DNA of 64,000 bases from Sphingomonas sp. (GTDB lineage: Bacteria; Pseudomonadota; Alphaproteobacteria; Sphingomonadales; Sphingomonadaceae): NCBI RefSeq assembly GCF_030145815.1, contig NZ_JAIXHL010000019.1, forward strand, positions 1 through 64,000, in the 5' to 3' direction. Every line of letters begins with the position of its first letter. Positions within the stretch are counted from its first letter, which is position 1. Of this stretch, positions 8,586 through 16,257 are shown in pieces. The translations under genes and the position numbers were made by a program. The notes below the pieces were generated by a model. It was not told the DNA's origin, did not search any database, and saw only the letters and a program-made list of their open reading frames with translations.

Positions 8586-10610
8586 TCAGAGCCCCGGAAT
8601 GAGGTCGCGATGCGCGCCCTCGTTGATGCCATAGGCGCGCGCCGCCGGGGTCAGCCCCTGCGCCTGCTCCATCGCGCGCTTGTCCGCGGCAACATTGTCG
8701 TCGTCGTCCGGCGCGACCTGCACGGCCTGGTCCGCCTCGACAGAATGGGCCGTGCCCTCCTGGGCGAGGCCGGGATGCCGCTGTTGCTGCATGCCGCCAT
8801 CATCTCCGGCATCGGTCAGATCCGCGGCGAGCTCGAGCCGCGCGTCGGGGAACCGCGCGAACCGGCCCCAGTCGTTCGATCGCTGGCGGGGGCGGTCGCC
8901 ATAGACACCATCGGCGAGAACCGGTGCCGGCTGCACCCGACCGCTGAAATTACGGTCCTCGAAATAGCGCAGTTTGGTCGCGCGGACCGGCGCGAGCCCG
9001 GAGAGCAACACCAGCTCATCGGTCGCCGGCAGCTGCATGACCTCGCCGGGCGTCAGCAGGGCACGGGCGGTTTCCTGGCGGCTGACCATGACATGCGCGA
9101 GCCAGGGTGCGAGCCGATGGCCGGCATAATTGCGCATCGCGCGCTGCTCGGTGGCGGTACCGAGCGCGTCGGAAATACGCTTGGCGGTGCGCTCGTCGTT
9201 GGTCGCGAAGGCGACGCGGACATGGCAATTGTCGAGGATCGAATTGTGCTCGCCATAGGCCTTTTCGATCTGGTTGAGGCTCTGGGCGATCAGGAAGGCG
9301 CGGATGCCGTAGCCGGCCATGAAGGCGAGACTCGTCTCGAAGAAGTCGAGCCGGCCCAGCGCCGGGAACTCGTCGAGCATCATCAGCAGCTGGTGCCGGC
9401 GCGTCGTAGCGTCCCGCTGCTCGAGCCGCTCGGTCAGACGGCGGCCGATCTGGTTGAGCACGAGGCGGACGAGTGGCTTGGTGCGGCTGATGTCCGAGGG
9501 CGGAATGACCAGGTACAGCGAGACCGGCCGCTCGCCATCGATCAGGTCGGCGATTCGCCAGTCGCAGCGTGAAGTGACCTCGGCAACGGTCGGGTCACGG
9601 TAGATGCCGAGGAACGACATCGCGGTCGACAACACGCCCGAGCGCTCATTCTCGCTCTTGTTGAGCAGTTCGCGCGCGGCCGAGGCGATGACCGGATGGA
9701 CGCGCGGCGTCTCAGGAGTGCCGAGATGGTTGGTCGACATCATCCGCCGAAGCGTCGCGACGAAGCTGCGCTGCGGATCGGACAGGAAAGTCGCGACGCG
9801 GGCGAGCGTCTTCTCCTCCTCGGCATAGAGGATATGGAGGATCGCCCCGACCAGCAGCGCATGGCTCGTTTTTTCCCAGTGGTTTCGCCGCTCGAGCGCC
9901 CCCTCAGGATCGACCAGGATGTCGGCGATGTTCTGGACGTCGCGCACTTCGTCGGCGCCGCGGCGGACCTCGAGCAGCGGATTGTAGCGCGCCGAGCGCG
10001 GGTCGGTGGGGTTGAACAGCAGACAATGCGAGAAGCGCGACCGCCAGCCGGCGGTCAGCGTCCAATTCTCGCCCTTGATGTCGTGGACCACCGTCGAGCC
10101 GGTCCAGGACAGCAGAGTCGGCACGACCAGGCCGACGCCTTTGCCAGACCGGGTCGGCGCGAACGCCATGACGTGCTCGGGGCCGTCGTGACGCAGATAC
10201 TGGCCGCCGAGCCGACCGAGCAGCACGCCGCGGTCGCGGTACAGCCCCGCGCGCTCGATCTCGCCGGGCTTTGCCCAGCGCGCGGAGCCATAAGTGGTGA
10301 CGTTGCTGCGCTGGCGGGCGCGCCACAGCGACCCGGCTATCGCCGCGCCACAGCCGAGGAAGCCGGAGGCGCCAGCGAGCATGCCCGCCTTGTCGAAGAC
10401 GTGCGGCGCATAGGCGTCGTAATGATACCACCACGAAAACAGCGCCCAGGGCCGGTAGACCGGGACATCACCGACGATCAGCCAGGGCCGGCCCAGCTCG
10501 GGCTGATAGGCCAGCATCGCCGCCGCCCATTGCGTCGCCGCCCACAGGCCCGCGATCACAAGTCCGAAGACGATAAGGATTTGTCCGATCAGCAGCTTGG
10601 TGGGGGTCAC
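8586..10610 (-). CDS. traG: type IV coupling protein TraG (VirD4-like)
   Basis: TraG is the coupling ATPase that brings the relaxase-DNA complex to the secretion channel. Two N-terminal transmembrane segments (residues about 5-30 and 50-75 of the GTG-started protein) precede the TraG/VirD4 domain with Walker A in FAPTRSGKGVGLVVPTLLSW, Walker B in LLMMLDEFPALGRLDFFE and the downstream FLIAQSLNQIEKAYG. The tail is acidic and Gln-rich. The GTG at 10610 (VTPTKLLIGQ) is chosen because homologues start with a similar xTPTKLL motif and GGGAG lies 7 nt upstream; a TTG 48 nt further upstream is possible. Length from the GTG is 674 aa. Confidence 0.93.
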   Translation of the reverse strand: MTPTKLLIGQILIVFGLVIAGLWAATQWAAAMLAYQPELGRPWLIVGDVPVYRPWALFSWWYHYDAYAPHVFDKAGMLAGASGFLGCGAAIAGSLWRARQRSNVTTYGSARWAKPGEIERAGLYRDRGVLLGRLGGQYLRHDGPEHVMAFAPTRSGKGVGLVVPTLLSWTGSTVVHDIKGENWTLTAGWRSRFSHCLLFNPTDPRSARYNPLLEVRRGADEVRDVQNIADILVDPEGALERRNHWEKTSHALLVGAILHILYAEEEKTLARVATFLSDPQRSFVATLRRMMSTNHLGTPETPRVHPVIASAARELLNKSENERSGVLSTAMSFLGIYRDPTVAEVTSRCDWRIADLIDGERPVSLYLVIPPSDISRTKPLVRLVLNQIGRRLTERLEQRDATTRRHQLLMMLDEFPALGRLDFFETSLAFMAGYGIRAFLIAQSLNQIEKAYGEHNSILDNCHVRVAFATNDERTAKRISDALGTATEQRAMRNYAGHRLAPWLAHVMVSRQETARALLTPGEVMQLPATDELVLLSGLAPVRATKLRYFEDRNFSGRVQPAPVLADGVYGDRPRQRSNDWGRFARFPDARLELAADLTDAGDDGGMQQQRHPGLAQEGTAHSVEADQAVQVAPDDDDNVAADKRAMEQAQGLTPAARAYGINEGAHRDLIPGL

Positions 10611-10767
10611 GAAGAGGCTCCCGCCGGGGGAAATCCCGACGGGCAATGACTCTTCCAACGGCGCTCGAAATTACATGGTGCCCAGCGGCGCTGTGCGGCC
10701 AGCTAGGGCTGAGATGACGATGCAGTCATTCGACATATGGCCGGAAGCATTCGACTGATCAAACGCG

Positions 10768-10795
10768 AAAGGCCGCCCCTCTCGGGACGGCCTTT
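10768..10795 (-). terminator. hairpin terminator behind the 24-codon mini-gene
   Basis: An inverted repeat with arms AAAGGCCG and CGGCCTTT plus an inner CCC/GGG encloses a 5-nt loop. On the minus strand it lies about 25 nt after the stop of the small ORF at 10821-10895 and about 160 nt ahead of the traG start. The following bases are only partly T-rich, so strength is uncertain. The position suggests attenuation or separation of the small transcript from traG. Confidence 0.6.
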
Positions 10796-10820
10796 CCATT
10801 GTCATCCGAACGCGGACAGC

Positions 10821-10895
10821 TCAGCCGAGCCGGACCCCCGCGGTGGAGGTCATGCTCAGAGATTCTGCCGCGCGCGACGTGCGACAATGAGACAT
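10821..10895 (-). CDS. 24-codon small ORF with a very strong ribosome binding site
   Basis: The ATG at 10895 encodes MSHCRTSRAAESLSMTST followed by AGVRLG and TGA. It is preceded at 10901-10912 by GGAAAGGAGGTG, a near-complete anti-16S match at ideal spacing, much stronger than most start sites in this window. The ORF is followed by a terminator-like hairpin. A strong start, short frame and terminator are what one expects of a leader peptide, small regulatory protein or small toxin. No family is recognised. It sits between the HEPN gene and traG and could affect traG transcription. Confidence 0.5.
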   Translation of the reverse strand: MSHCRTSRAAESLSMTSTAGVRLG

Positions 10896-11023
10896 CTGAC
10901 CACCTCCTTTCCGTTGTTGAACGATAGGAGGGATGTCGGTGGTGCACGGCGCCGTTTCAAGTCAGGGCATTGATCTTGATGGAGTTCTACGACCCAGCCG
11001 TGGCGCGCAGCTGCTCCAACCTC

Positions 11024-11896
11024 TCACGCGAGACCCGCTCGATGATGTCGCGCAGCGCTCGCACGCACGCACGCCAGAATCGCGTTCAGCTCCTCGATCG
11101 TAATCTCATAGGCGCTGGAATAGCGGGCTTCGACATAGCCGCGCTTGAGCAACTGGAAGCGCCGACGATCGATGCGGGTATCGCGGGGCCAAGCCTCGAT
11201 CAGCCGGGGCTCGTTGCCCTCAGCGAGCGAGCGTAGGAACTTGATATTGTGCGAGCGTGGGAAATAGAGGGTCCGCACCAGTAGGAAGCAGACGTAAGCG
11301 CGCTCAGTTGCCTGATGCAGGGTGAAGGCTGCGTCCTTCCATTCCTGCTCTCCGATGTAGAACTGCGCGCCCTTGAGAGAGCTGTCGATCTTCTTCAGCC
11401 ACTCCTCGAAGTACGTCTTCGCCATCTGGTAGGCGTCGGCTTGGGTGAGCGGCATCGGCGTCGCCAGCGGATGGCAGGGCAGCTCGTAGAGGACGATCCC
11501 GTCCCGCGCGATGTCGACCCAGAAATACTCGCCGCGCTTGAGCGACTGGTTCACCTCGTCGAGCGAATGCACAATGATGTTGACCGGCCGCGCGATCGCC
11601 GCGTCGCGCAGGATGCGATCCTCTGCGATGTACCAGTAATGGGCGATGTCGGTCAGGTCGTCGTGGTTGACGATCACCAGCAGGTCGAAATCGGATTGAT
11701 AGCCGTTCTCGGGTTCGTCGACCCAATCGGAACGCGCATAGGATCCGAACAGGATGATCTTGAGGATCTTGCCGTTCTTACGGCTCGGCGTTGTAGCCCT
11801 GCCGATCGCCTCTTCGAACTCCTCCATCAGGACGCCCTGGACACGCTCCAGCTCGCCCCTTTGCACCTCAGGCAGATGATCCACGTCGTTCTTCAT
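11024..11896 (-). CDS. nucleotidyltransferase-HEPN fusion protein, C-terminus altered by a 4-nt repeat frameshift
   Basis: The product (290 aa from the ATG at 11896) has an N-terminal MNT-type nucleotidyltransferase domain with IILFGSYARSDWVDEP and the metal-binding SDFDLLV. A HEPN-like helical domain follows (residues about 150-290), including AAFTLHQATERAYVCFLLV. MNT and HEPN pairs act as antitoxin and toxin or in defence; here both are in one chain. The last 17 residues (CVRASAARHHRAGLA) come after a GTGC tandem repeat. Removing one repeat unit restores a much more protein-like end (RALRDIIERVSRERLEQL then RATAGS) stopping at 10987. The gene is therefore probably frameshifted near its end or variable. 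Confidence 0.82.
   Translation of the reverse strand: MKNDVDHLPEVQRGELERVQGVLMEEFEEAIGRATTPSRKNGKILKIILFGSYARSDWVDEPENGYQSDFDLLVIVNHDDLTDIAHYWYIAEDRILRDAAIARPVNIIVHSLDEVNQSLKRGEYFWVDIARDGIVLYELPCHPLATPMPLTQADAYQMAKTYFEEWLKKIDSSLKGAQFYIGEQEWKDAAFTLHQATERAYVCFLLVRTLYFPRSHNIKFLRSLAEGNEPRLIEAWPRDTRIDRRRFQLLKRGYVEARYSSAYEITIEELNAILACVRASAARHHRAGLA
11061..11074. repeat. tetranucleotide repeat (GCAC)3 at a frameshift site
   Basis: Three tandem GCAC units followed by GC lie inside the 3' end of the nucleotidyltransferase-HEPN gene. Two units would keep the frame that ends at 10987, and three units give the earlier stop at 11024. Short tandem repeats of this kind slip during replication, so unit number could differ between cells or strains. 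Confidence 0.7.
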
Positions 11897-12290
11897 CAAG
11901 GGAATCTTCGGCGAGCGCGGGCGGAATGGCAAGCGCGGGTTGGCACCGCAATCGTTTGAACGATAGGAAGAGCCCGTTCGGCGGCGTCGGATGGCCCTCA
12001 TGGGCGCGCGTCTCAAGCGCGTTTCTCAACTTCCGGGGCCGCCGGACACCCCAGGTAGGTTTGCGCGAACGCGATGGCGACTACTGGCTGTGAGTCGTCT
12101 GGCGGCTTTCGGGGACGAGAGCGCGTTAGCCGTGTCGCCAAACATGCTGACATGGACTTGGCGTGAGCAGTTGCCTTGGGGAGATCGATGAAGCGTTGCG
12201 TGCCCCCTTGGCGCCGGCTCAGCCACCGCGGTTAGGATGCCGGGGCTGACCTAGCCGAGGTCCCCGACGCATTGCAGCGCGCTAGTCAGG
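11897..12290. other. intergenic stretch without recognised gene
   Basis: Between gajB and the nucleotidyltransferase-HEPN gene there are about 390 bases. A 66-codon frame on the plus strand (11991-12191) has no credible ribosome binding site and a composition unlike the neighbouring proteins. The promoter of the minus-strand HEPN gene should lie near its left end. Nothing else is recognised. Confidence 0.5.
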
Positions 12291-14114
12291 CTATTCGACG
12301 GGGATCAGCAATACGCAGACGTCATCTTTAGGGGACATGATCGTCGTACGCATCTTGGCGCGGGTCACGCTGACGCGAAAATTCTGGCGGGCCTGAGTCA
12401 TCGCGCCTGAGTTCACATTGCCGCCAACGATACGATCAGGGTTGCCCACAATTTCGCCTTTGAACCGCTTCGGCCAGCCTTCGAAGATGATGACTTCGTC
12501 GAACTGCTTCCCTTTGGCCTTGTGCATGTTCATCACGACGATGCCGGATTCGGGTTTGTGTGCCGTCGCGAAGTGCTCCTGGACGAAGGACTGCCGCGTA
12601 ATTGGGAGGGCGTTCTTATAGCCGCCGGTTTCGCGCCAATCCTGTGAGAGGCTTTGACGCAGCTGTGTGCCGCGTTCGAGCAGGCGGACATTGCGGGCTT
12701 CCTGCGCCACCTCAACAAGCCGCGTGCAGGCGCCAGCTTCAAGGACGGCTCGAACCGCAGCCCAATCGGCATCGGGCTGTCCGGTCAAGGCGATGGCCGT
12801 CGCAGCCTGGTGAACCGCGAACGTGGCCTGGAGGACACTGTTACCTGGCGGTGCCTTGCCCTTGGCGAGGCATCCATTCCACTTTTCCAGTGCCGACCTA
12901 AAACGCGCGGCGTCGGCCAGATGGCCCTTCGTCGGCGCTGCCCCGCCGCGTCCGTCGAAGAAGCTACAGAGCACGTCGACAAATTCATCCAAACAACCGC
13001 TGTGACTGCGCTGTTGCAGGAGGAAGGCGATCACCTCGGCGGCGAGGATCGGGCCTTCCATATCCACCGCCGCTGTATGCGCAATTGGCGGCACATTTCC
13101 GAATGGCGCGCGCAGATTGTCAGACACGAGACGCGTCATACGCTTGGTCGGAACCAGGATCGCAAGCGACCAGTCCCGGCGACCCAGCGCGAGGAGCCGT
13201 TGCCGCGCCTGAAGAACCTGCGTGACGAGCGACGCATAGGCTTGGTTAGGGTTCGACGCGAACCCCTCATATTCGACGCCCTGATAGGGCTCGTCGCGAA
13301 ACTTGCCCGTGAGGAGGTGATTGCCGAAGATCGCGATATCGGTGCCTTTGCTCCGGTGATTGTCCCCGGCCAGGTCGTGCTCGGACGGCTTGAACGCCTG
13401 CTTGAAGTGGTTCAGCCGCTCCGGATCGGCACCGATAAAATCGAAGATTCGCTGTTCAGGATCGGCCAGCGCGATTAGCGTGCTGCTCTTGCCAATCGCC
13501 TCGACCGCGCGCCATTGCTCGGCGCTAGTGTCCTGGAACTCGTCGAGGATGATGAACGGGTACATGGTCGACACAAGCTTGCGGACCTTGGTCGAACCGT
13601 GCAGCAAGATGGCCACCCGCTCCGCGAACAGGTCGAAACAGACCTTGCCCTCCTCAGTCGCCAACCGCATGCGCTCGGCCACTTCCAGAGCGGCCTTCTG
13701 CGCCTTCTCCTCGTCCGACAACTTGGACGGCGCCTTGAAGCTGCTGCGGATCGCCGACAGCGCGATCGCCTCGTTCGGCGGCGTCAGGATCGTCATCCGC
13801 CGCGGAAATCCGACCAAATAGCCGTGCGCCTTGAGGATTCTCCAGAAGAAGGAGTGATAGGTATCGACTTCGATCCGCTTCTTTTCCTCCTTTGTGACCG
13901 ACTGTTCTTCATCGATCGCCTCGAACACGCGCGAGACGGTCGCACGCGCAAAGCTGAGAAAAAGGATGCGCTGCCCCGGCCTCAGTTTCTCCCGCGCGAT
14001 CTTCGCTGCCTTCAAGATCGACACGGTGGTCTTGCCCGAGCCAGGACCGCCCACGACGAGCTGATGCCCCTCGGCAGTCAGAACATCCTTTTGCGCCGAC
14101 GTCAGATCGACCAT
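12291..14114 (-). CDS. gajB: Gabija-like GajB, UvrD/Rep superfamily I helicase
   Basis: The 607-residue product has superfamily I helicase motifs: Walker A GGPGSGKTT (residues 22-30), ILFLSFARATV (motif Ia), the DEFQDT box at 191-196, ALADPEQRIFDFIGA (motif III), and the C-terminal MNMHKAKGKQFDEVIIFEGW and FRVSVTRAKMRTTI. An OLD-type ATPase/nuclease directly upstream (8-nt gap) followed by a UvrD-like helicase is the class 2 OLD, or Gabija, arrangement. In that anti-phage system GajB is activated by DNA ends and works with GajA. At 607 aa it is longer than the best-studied GajB (about 500 aa). Function is inferred from gene order and motifs. Confidence 0.82.
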   Translation of the reverse strand: MVDLTSAQKDVLTAEGHQLVVGGPGSGKTTVSILKAAKIAREKLRPGQRILFLSFARATVSRVFEAIDEEQSVTKEEKKRIEVDTYHSFFWRILKAHGYLVGFPRRMTILTPPNEAIALSAIRSSFKAPSKLSDEEKAQKAALEVAERMRLATEEGKVCFDLFAERVAILLHGSTKVRKLVSTMYPFIILDEFQDTSAEQWRAVEAIGKSSTLIALADPEQRIFDFIGADPERLNHFKQAFKPSEHDLAGDNHRSKGTDIAIFGNHLLTGKFRDEPYQGVEYEGFASNPNQAYASLVTQVLQARQRLLALGRRDWSLAILVPTKRMTRLVSDNLRAPFGNVPPIAHTAAVDMEGPILAAEVIAFLLQQRSHSGCLDEFVDVLCSFFDGRGGAAPTKGHLADAARFRSALEKWNGCLAKGKAPPGNSVLQATFAVHQAATAIALTGQPDADWAAVRAVLEAGACTRLVEVAQEARNVRLLERGTQLRQSLSQDWRETGGYKNALPITRQSFVQEHFATAHKPESGIVVMNMHKAKGKQFDEVIIFEGWPKRFKGEIVGNPDRIVGGNVNSGAMTQARQNFRVSVTRAKMRTTIMSPKDDVCVLLIPVE

Positions 14115-14122
14115 CGCGCCCT

Positions 14123-15982
14123 CTAAACGCCCGGTGCGGGGGCAGCGACTTGCCCGCTGTTCCCTGCCGGGGGAGCTGGCGGCACAGGCGGGATCGGCGC
14201 CGCAGGCGGCGCGGCCGGTGGATCACAGATCGCCTTCAGCATTATGCAGGCATCGCGGATCCAGGACGGGATTTCGGCCTCGGAGCACTGGCCGAGGAAA
14301 TCGGCGATGCCCCAGTTGCCCTTTGCCCAGCCGAAATACTCTTTCAGCGCCGCGATCACATTGGCCTTCGGATTCGCATGTTTCGCAAGGATATGCGGCG
14401 GCCAGTCGAGCGCGTCGGAGAACCGTTCAAGCGCATCCTGGGTCGTATTCTTGAGGATGAGATCTTCGATCCCCTTTTCCTCGTGCATGAACAGCCGCTC
14501 GACCTGGGCTTCGATTGCCGCCTTCGCCGGATCGGTCTGCTTGTCGCAAAGCCCGAACGTCCGCTTGCCGAGACCCTTATACAGCCCGGCGAGATCGGCG
14601 ATCTGGGACTCGGTGCCCGCATCGATGATGCAGATGCCGAGCGCCTCAAGCGAGGCATAGGTGGCGGGATTTAGCTCCGACAGCCGCCGCGCGGCCACCG
14701 GAAAGGCGCTGGCCTCGGTGGCGCCTTCGGCGATCAGCACGCGACGGGACAGGAGGCCTTCGCAGAAACGCGTGCGAAACTCCTGCCGATAGCGCTTGTG
14801 CTTTACGCTGTCGGGTAACGCTATCTGCGCTTGAGTGAGCACACCGTCATTGGCCCGCGACAGGATCACGGTCTCGTCGAGCTTGAATTCTTCCAGGACA
14901 TAGGGCGAGTGCGATGTGACGATCGACTGCGCGGCCAACTTTCGCAGCTCATGCACGATCCGCTTCTGGGCATAGGGAGGGATCGCAGTCTCGACCTCTT
15001 CCATGGCGAAGATAACGTTCTGCTTGTCCTCAGCGATCTGCGACAGCATAGCCAACACCAACATGTTTATCGTGCCGGTGCCCTGGCGATAGAAGGGCGC
15101 GGCGTGATCGCCATCGCCGGTGGCAATGAAGGCAGTCACGACCTTGCGCAGATGCTCACGCGTGAGATTCGACACCTTGAGGTGCGGCTTCACACCCCAT
15201 TCGCGCGGTACATATTTCTTCAACGACTTGTCGATGCTGTCGAGCACGCCGGAAATGCCCAGCGCGGGATCACTTGCCACGTCGAAGGCAGCAAGCGTGC
15301 CGATCGTGCCCTCCCACATCTGCGGCCGAATTTCCTTCAGCCGCAGGATGATGTCGAGCAGGCTGCCATGCTCCAGGCTCAGCGCGCGCGAGCCGGTGCG
15401 CAGAGAGCGCAGGAACAAGAAGCCGCAATGCTGTTTGTCCTTCTTGGAGAACGGTTCGGGCTTATCTCCCTCCGTCAGGCTGCGCGAATAGAAGGTGTTG
15501 CCGACAAAATCGTCCTCATCGGAATCGTAGCCGCCGATGAAGGTGACGCGCAGCGCCGCCTTGATGTTCGCTGCATCAACACCCGCCGGGTTGGCCTCGG
15601 TGAAGAAATCGCCGGTTTCGACATTGAGCCACTCGATATTGCCGCCGAACCTAGCCTCCTGCTCTTCCGACAGGCCGACTATGGTGACTTCGACGGTGAT
15701 CTTCGGGGCTTCGGCGACGGGTGCCTCTCCAGACGCATCGGGCACGGCACCCCCCTCCGCGGAGGCTGCGGCCACGGGAAGATATTTGCCCTCAAAAAAA
15801 TCATGCTCATCGACTGGAGGGCGACGACTCAGTCTATCCGGCCCGAGCGCAAGATCTATTGCTTCCAAGACCGAGGATTTGCCCGTGTTGTTGTCGCCGA
15901 TGAGCACGGCATGGTCGGGCAGCACCAGATTCGCAGAACTAATGCCCCGGAAATTCTCGATCGATACGGCGTAAATCTTCAA
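14123..15982 (-). CDS. gajA: Gabija-like GajA, OLD-family ATPase with TOPRIM nuclease domain
   Basis: The 619-residue product has an SMC/ABC-type ATPase half with Walker A IGDNNTGKSSVLEAI (residues 28-42), a Walker B region VIFAMEEVETAIPP (323-336) and the H-loop SIVTSHSPYVLEEF (353-366). A TOPRIM half follows from about residue 413 (RRVLIAEGATEASAF, E419) to the FGLCDKQTD segment (D480). Class 2 OLD nucleases of this shape pair with a UvrD helicase, as here. The Pro/Ala-rich tail (residues about 588-619) is unusual. The best start is a TTG at 15982 (LKIYAVSIENFRG), preceded by a G-rich stretch. In Gabija, GajA nicks DNA and is held in check by nucleotides. Confidence 0.84.
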   Translation of the reverse strand: MKIYAVSIENFRGISSANLVLPDHAVLIGDNNTGKSSVLEAIDLALGPDRLSRRPPVDEHDFFEGKYLPVAAASAEGGAVPDASGEAPVAEAPKITVEVTIVGLSEEQEARFGGNIEWLNVETGDFFTEANPAGVDAANIKAALRVTFIGGYDSDEDDFVGNTFYSRSLTEGDKPEPFSKKDKQHCGFLFLRSLRTGSRALSLEHGSLLDIILRLKEIRPQMWEGTIGTLAAFDVASDPALGISGVLDSIDKSLKKYVPREWGVKPHLKVSNLTREHLRKVVTAFIATGDGDHAAPFYRQGTGTINMLVLAMLSQIAEDKQNVIFAMEEVETAIPPYAQKRIVHELRKLAAQSIVTSHSPYVLEEFKLDETVILSRANDGVLTQAQIALPDSVKHKRYRQEFRTRFCEGLLSRRVLIAEGATEASAFPVAARRLSELNPATYASLEALGICIIDAGTESQIADLAGLYKGLGKRTFGLCDKQTDPAKAAIEAQVERLFMHEEKGIEDLILKNTTQDALERFSDALDWPPHILAKHANPKANVIAALKEYFGWAKGNWGIADFLGQCSEAEIPSWIRDACIMLKAICDPPAAPPAAPIPPVPPAPPAGNSGQVAAPAPGV

Positions 15983-16257
15983 AGCAGCCCCCCGGCGCCA
16001 TGCCCTTCATCGTTTCACTCGCTGCTTATTTATCCCCGACTCGATGGGGAGGAAAAAGGCGCGAGACGATCATTATCGGCCTGCGATGGCGTTCTGCAAA
16101 CCGTCAAAACTCTACCGGCAGCTTTTGGGAGTACGCAAAAACTCCTACTCGTCCGATTAAAGGGCGCGAAGCGGACAGAAGGGAATGTCCCCTACTAGCT
16201 TTTGCTACTTTCCAGCCTCCGCAGCAGTCGATCCGCGTTTTCGATGCCACTGGCAAC

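Noticed and set aside
11991..12191. 66-codon frame in the gap beside gajB
   Set aside because: No ribosome binding site, and a product without recognisable features.
14831..16198. 455-codon open frame on the plus strand
   Set aside because: Antisense to gajA with no credible ribosome binding site.
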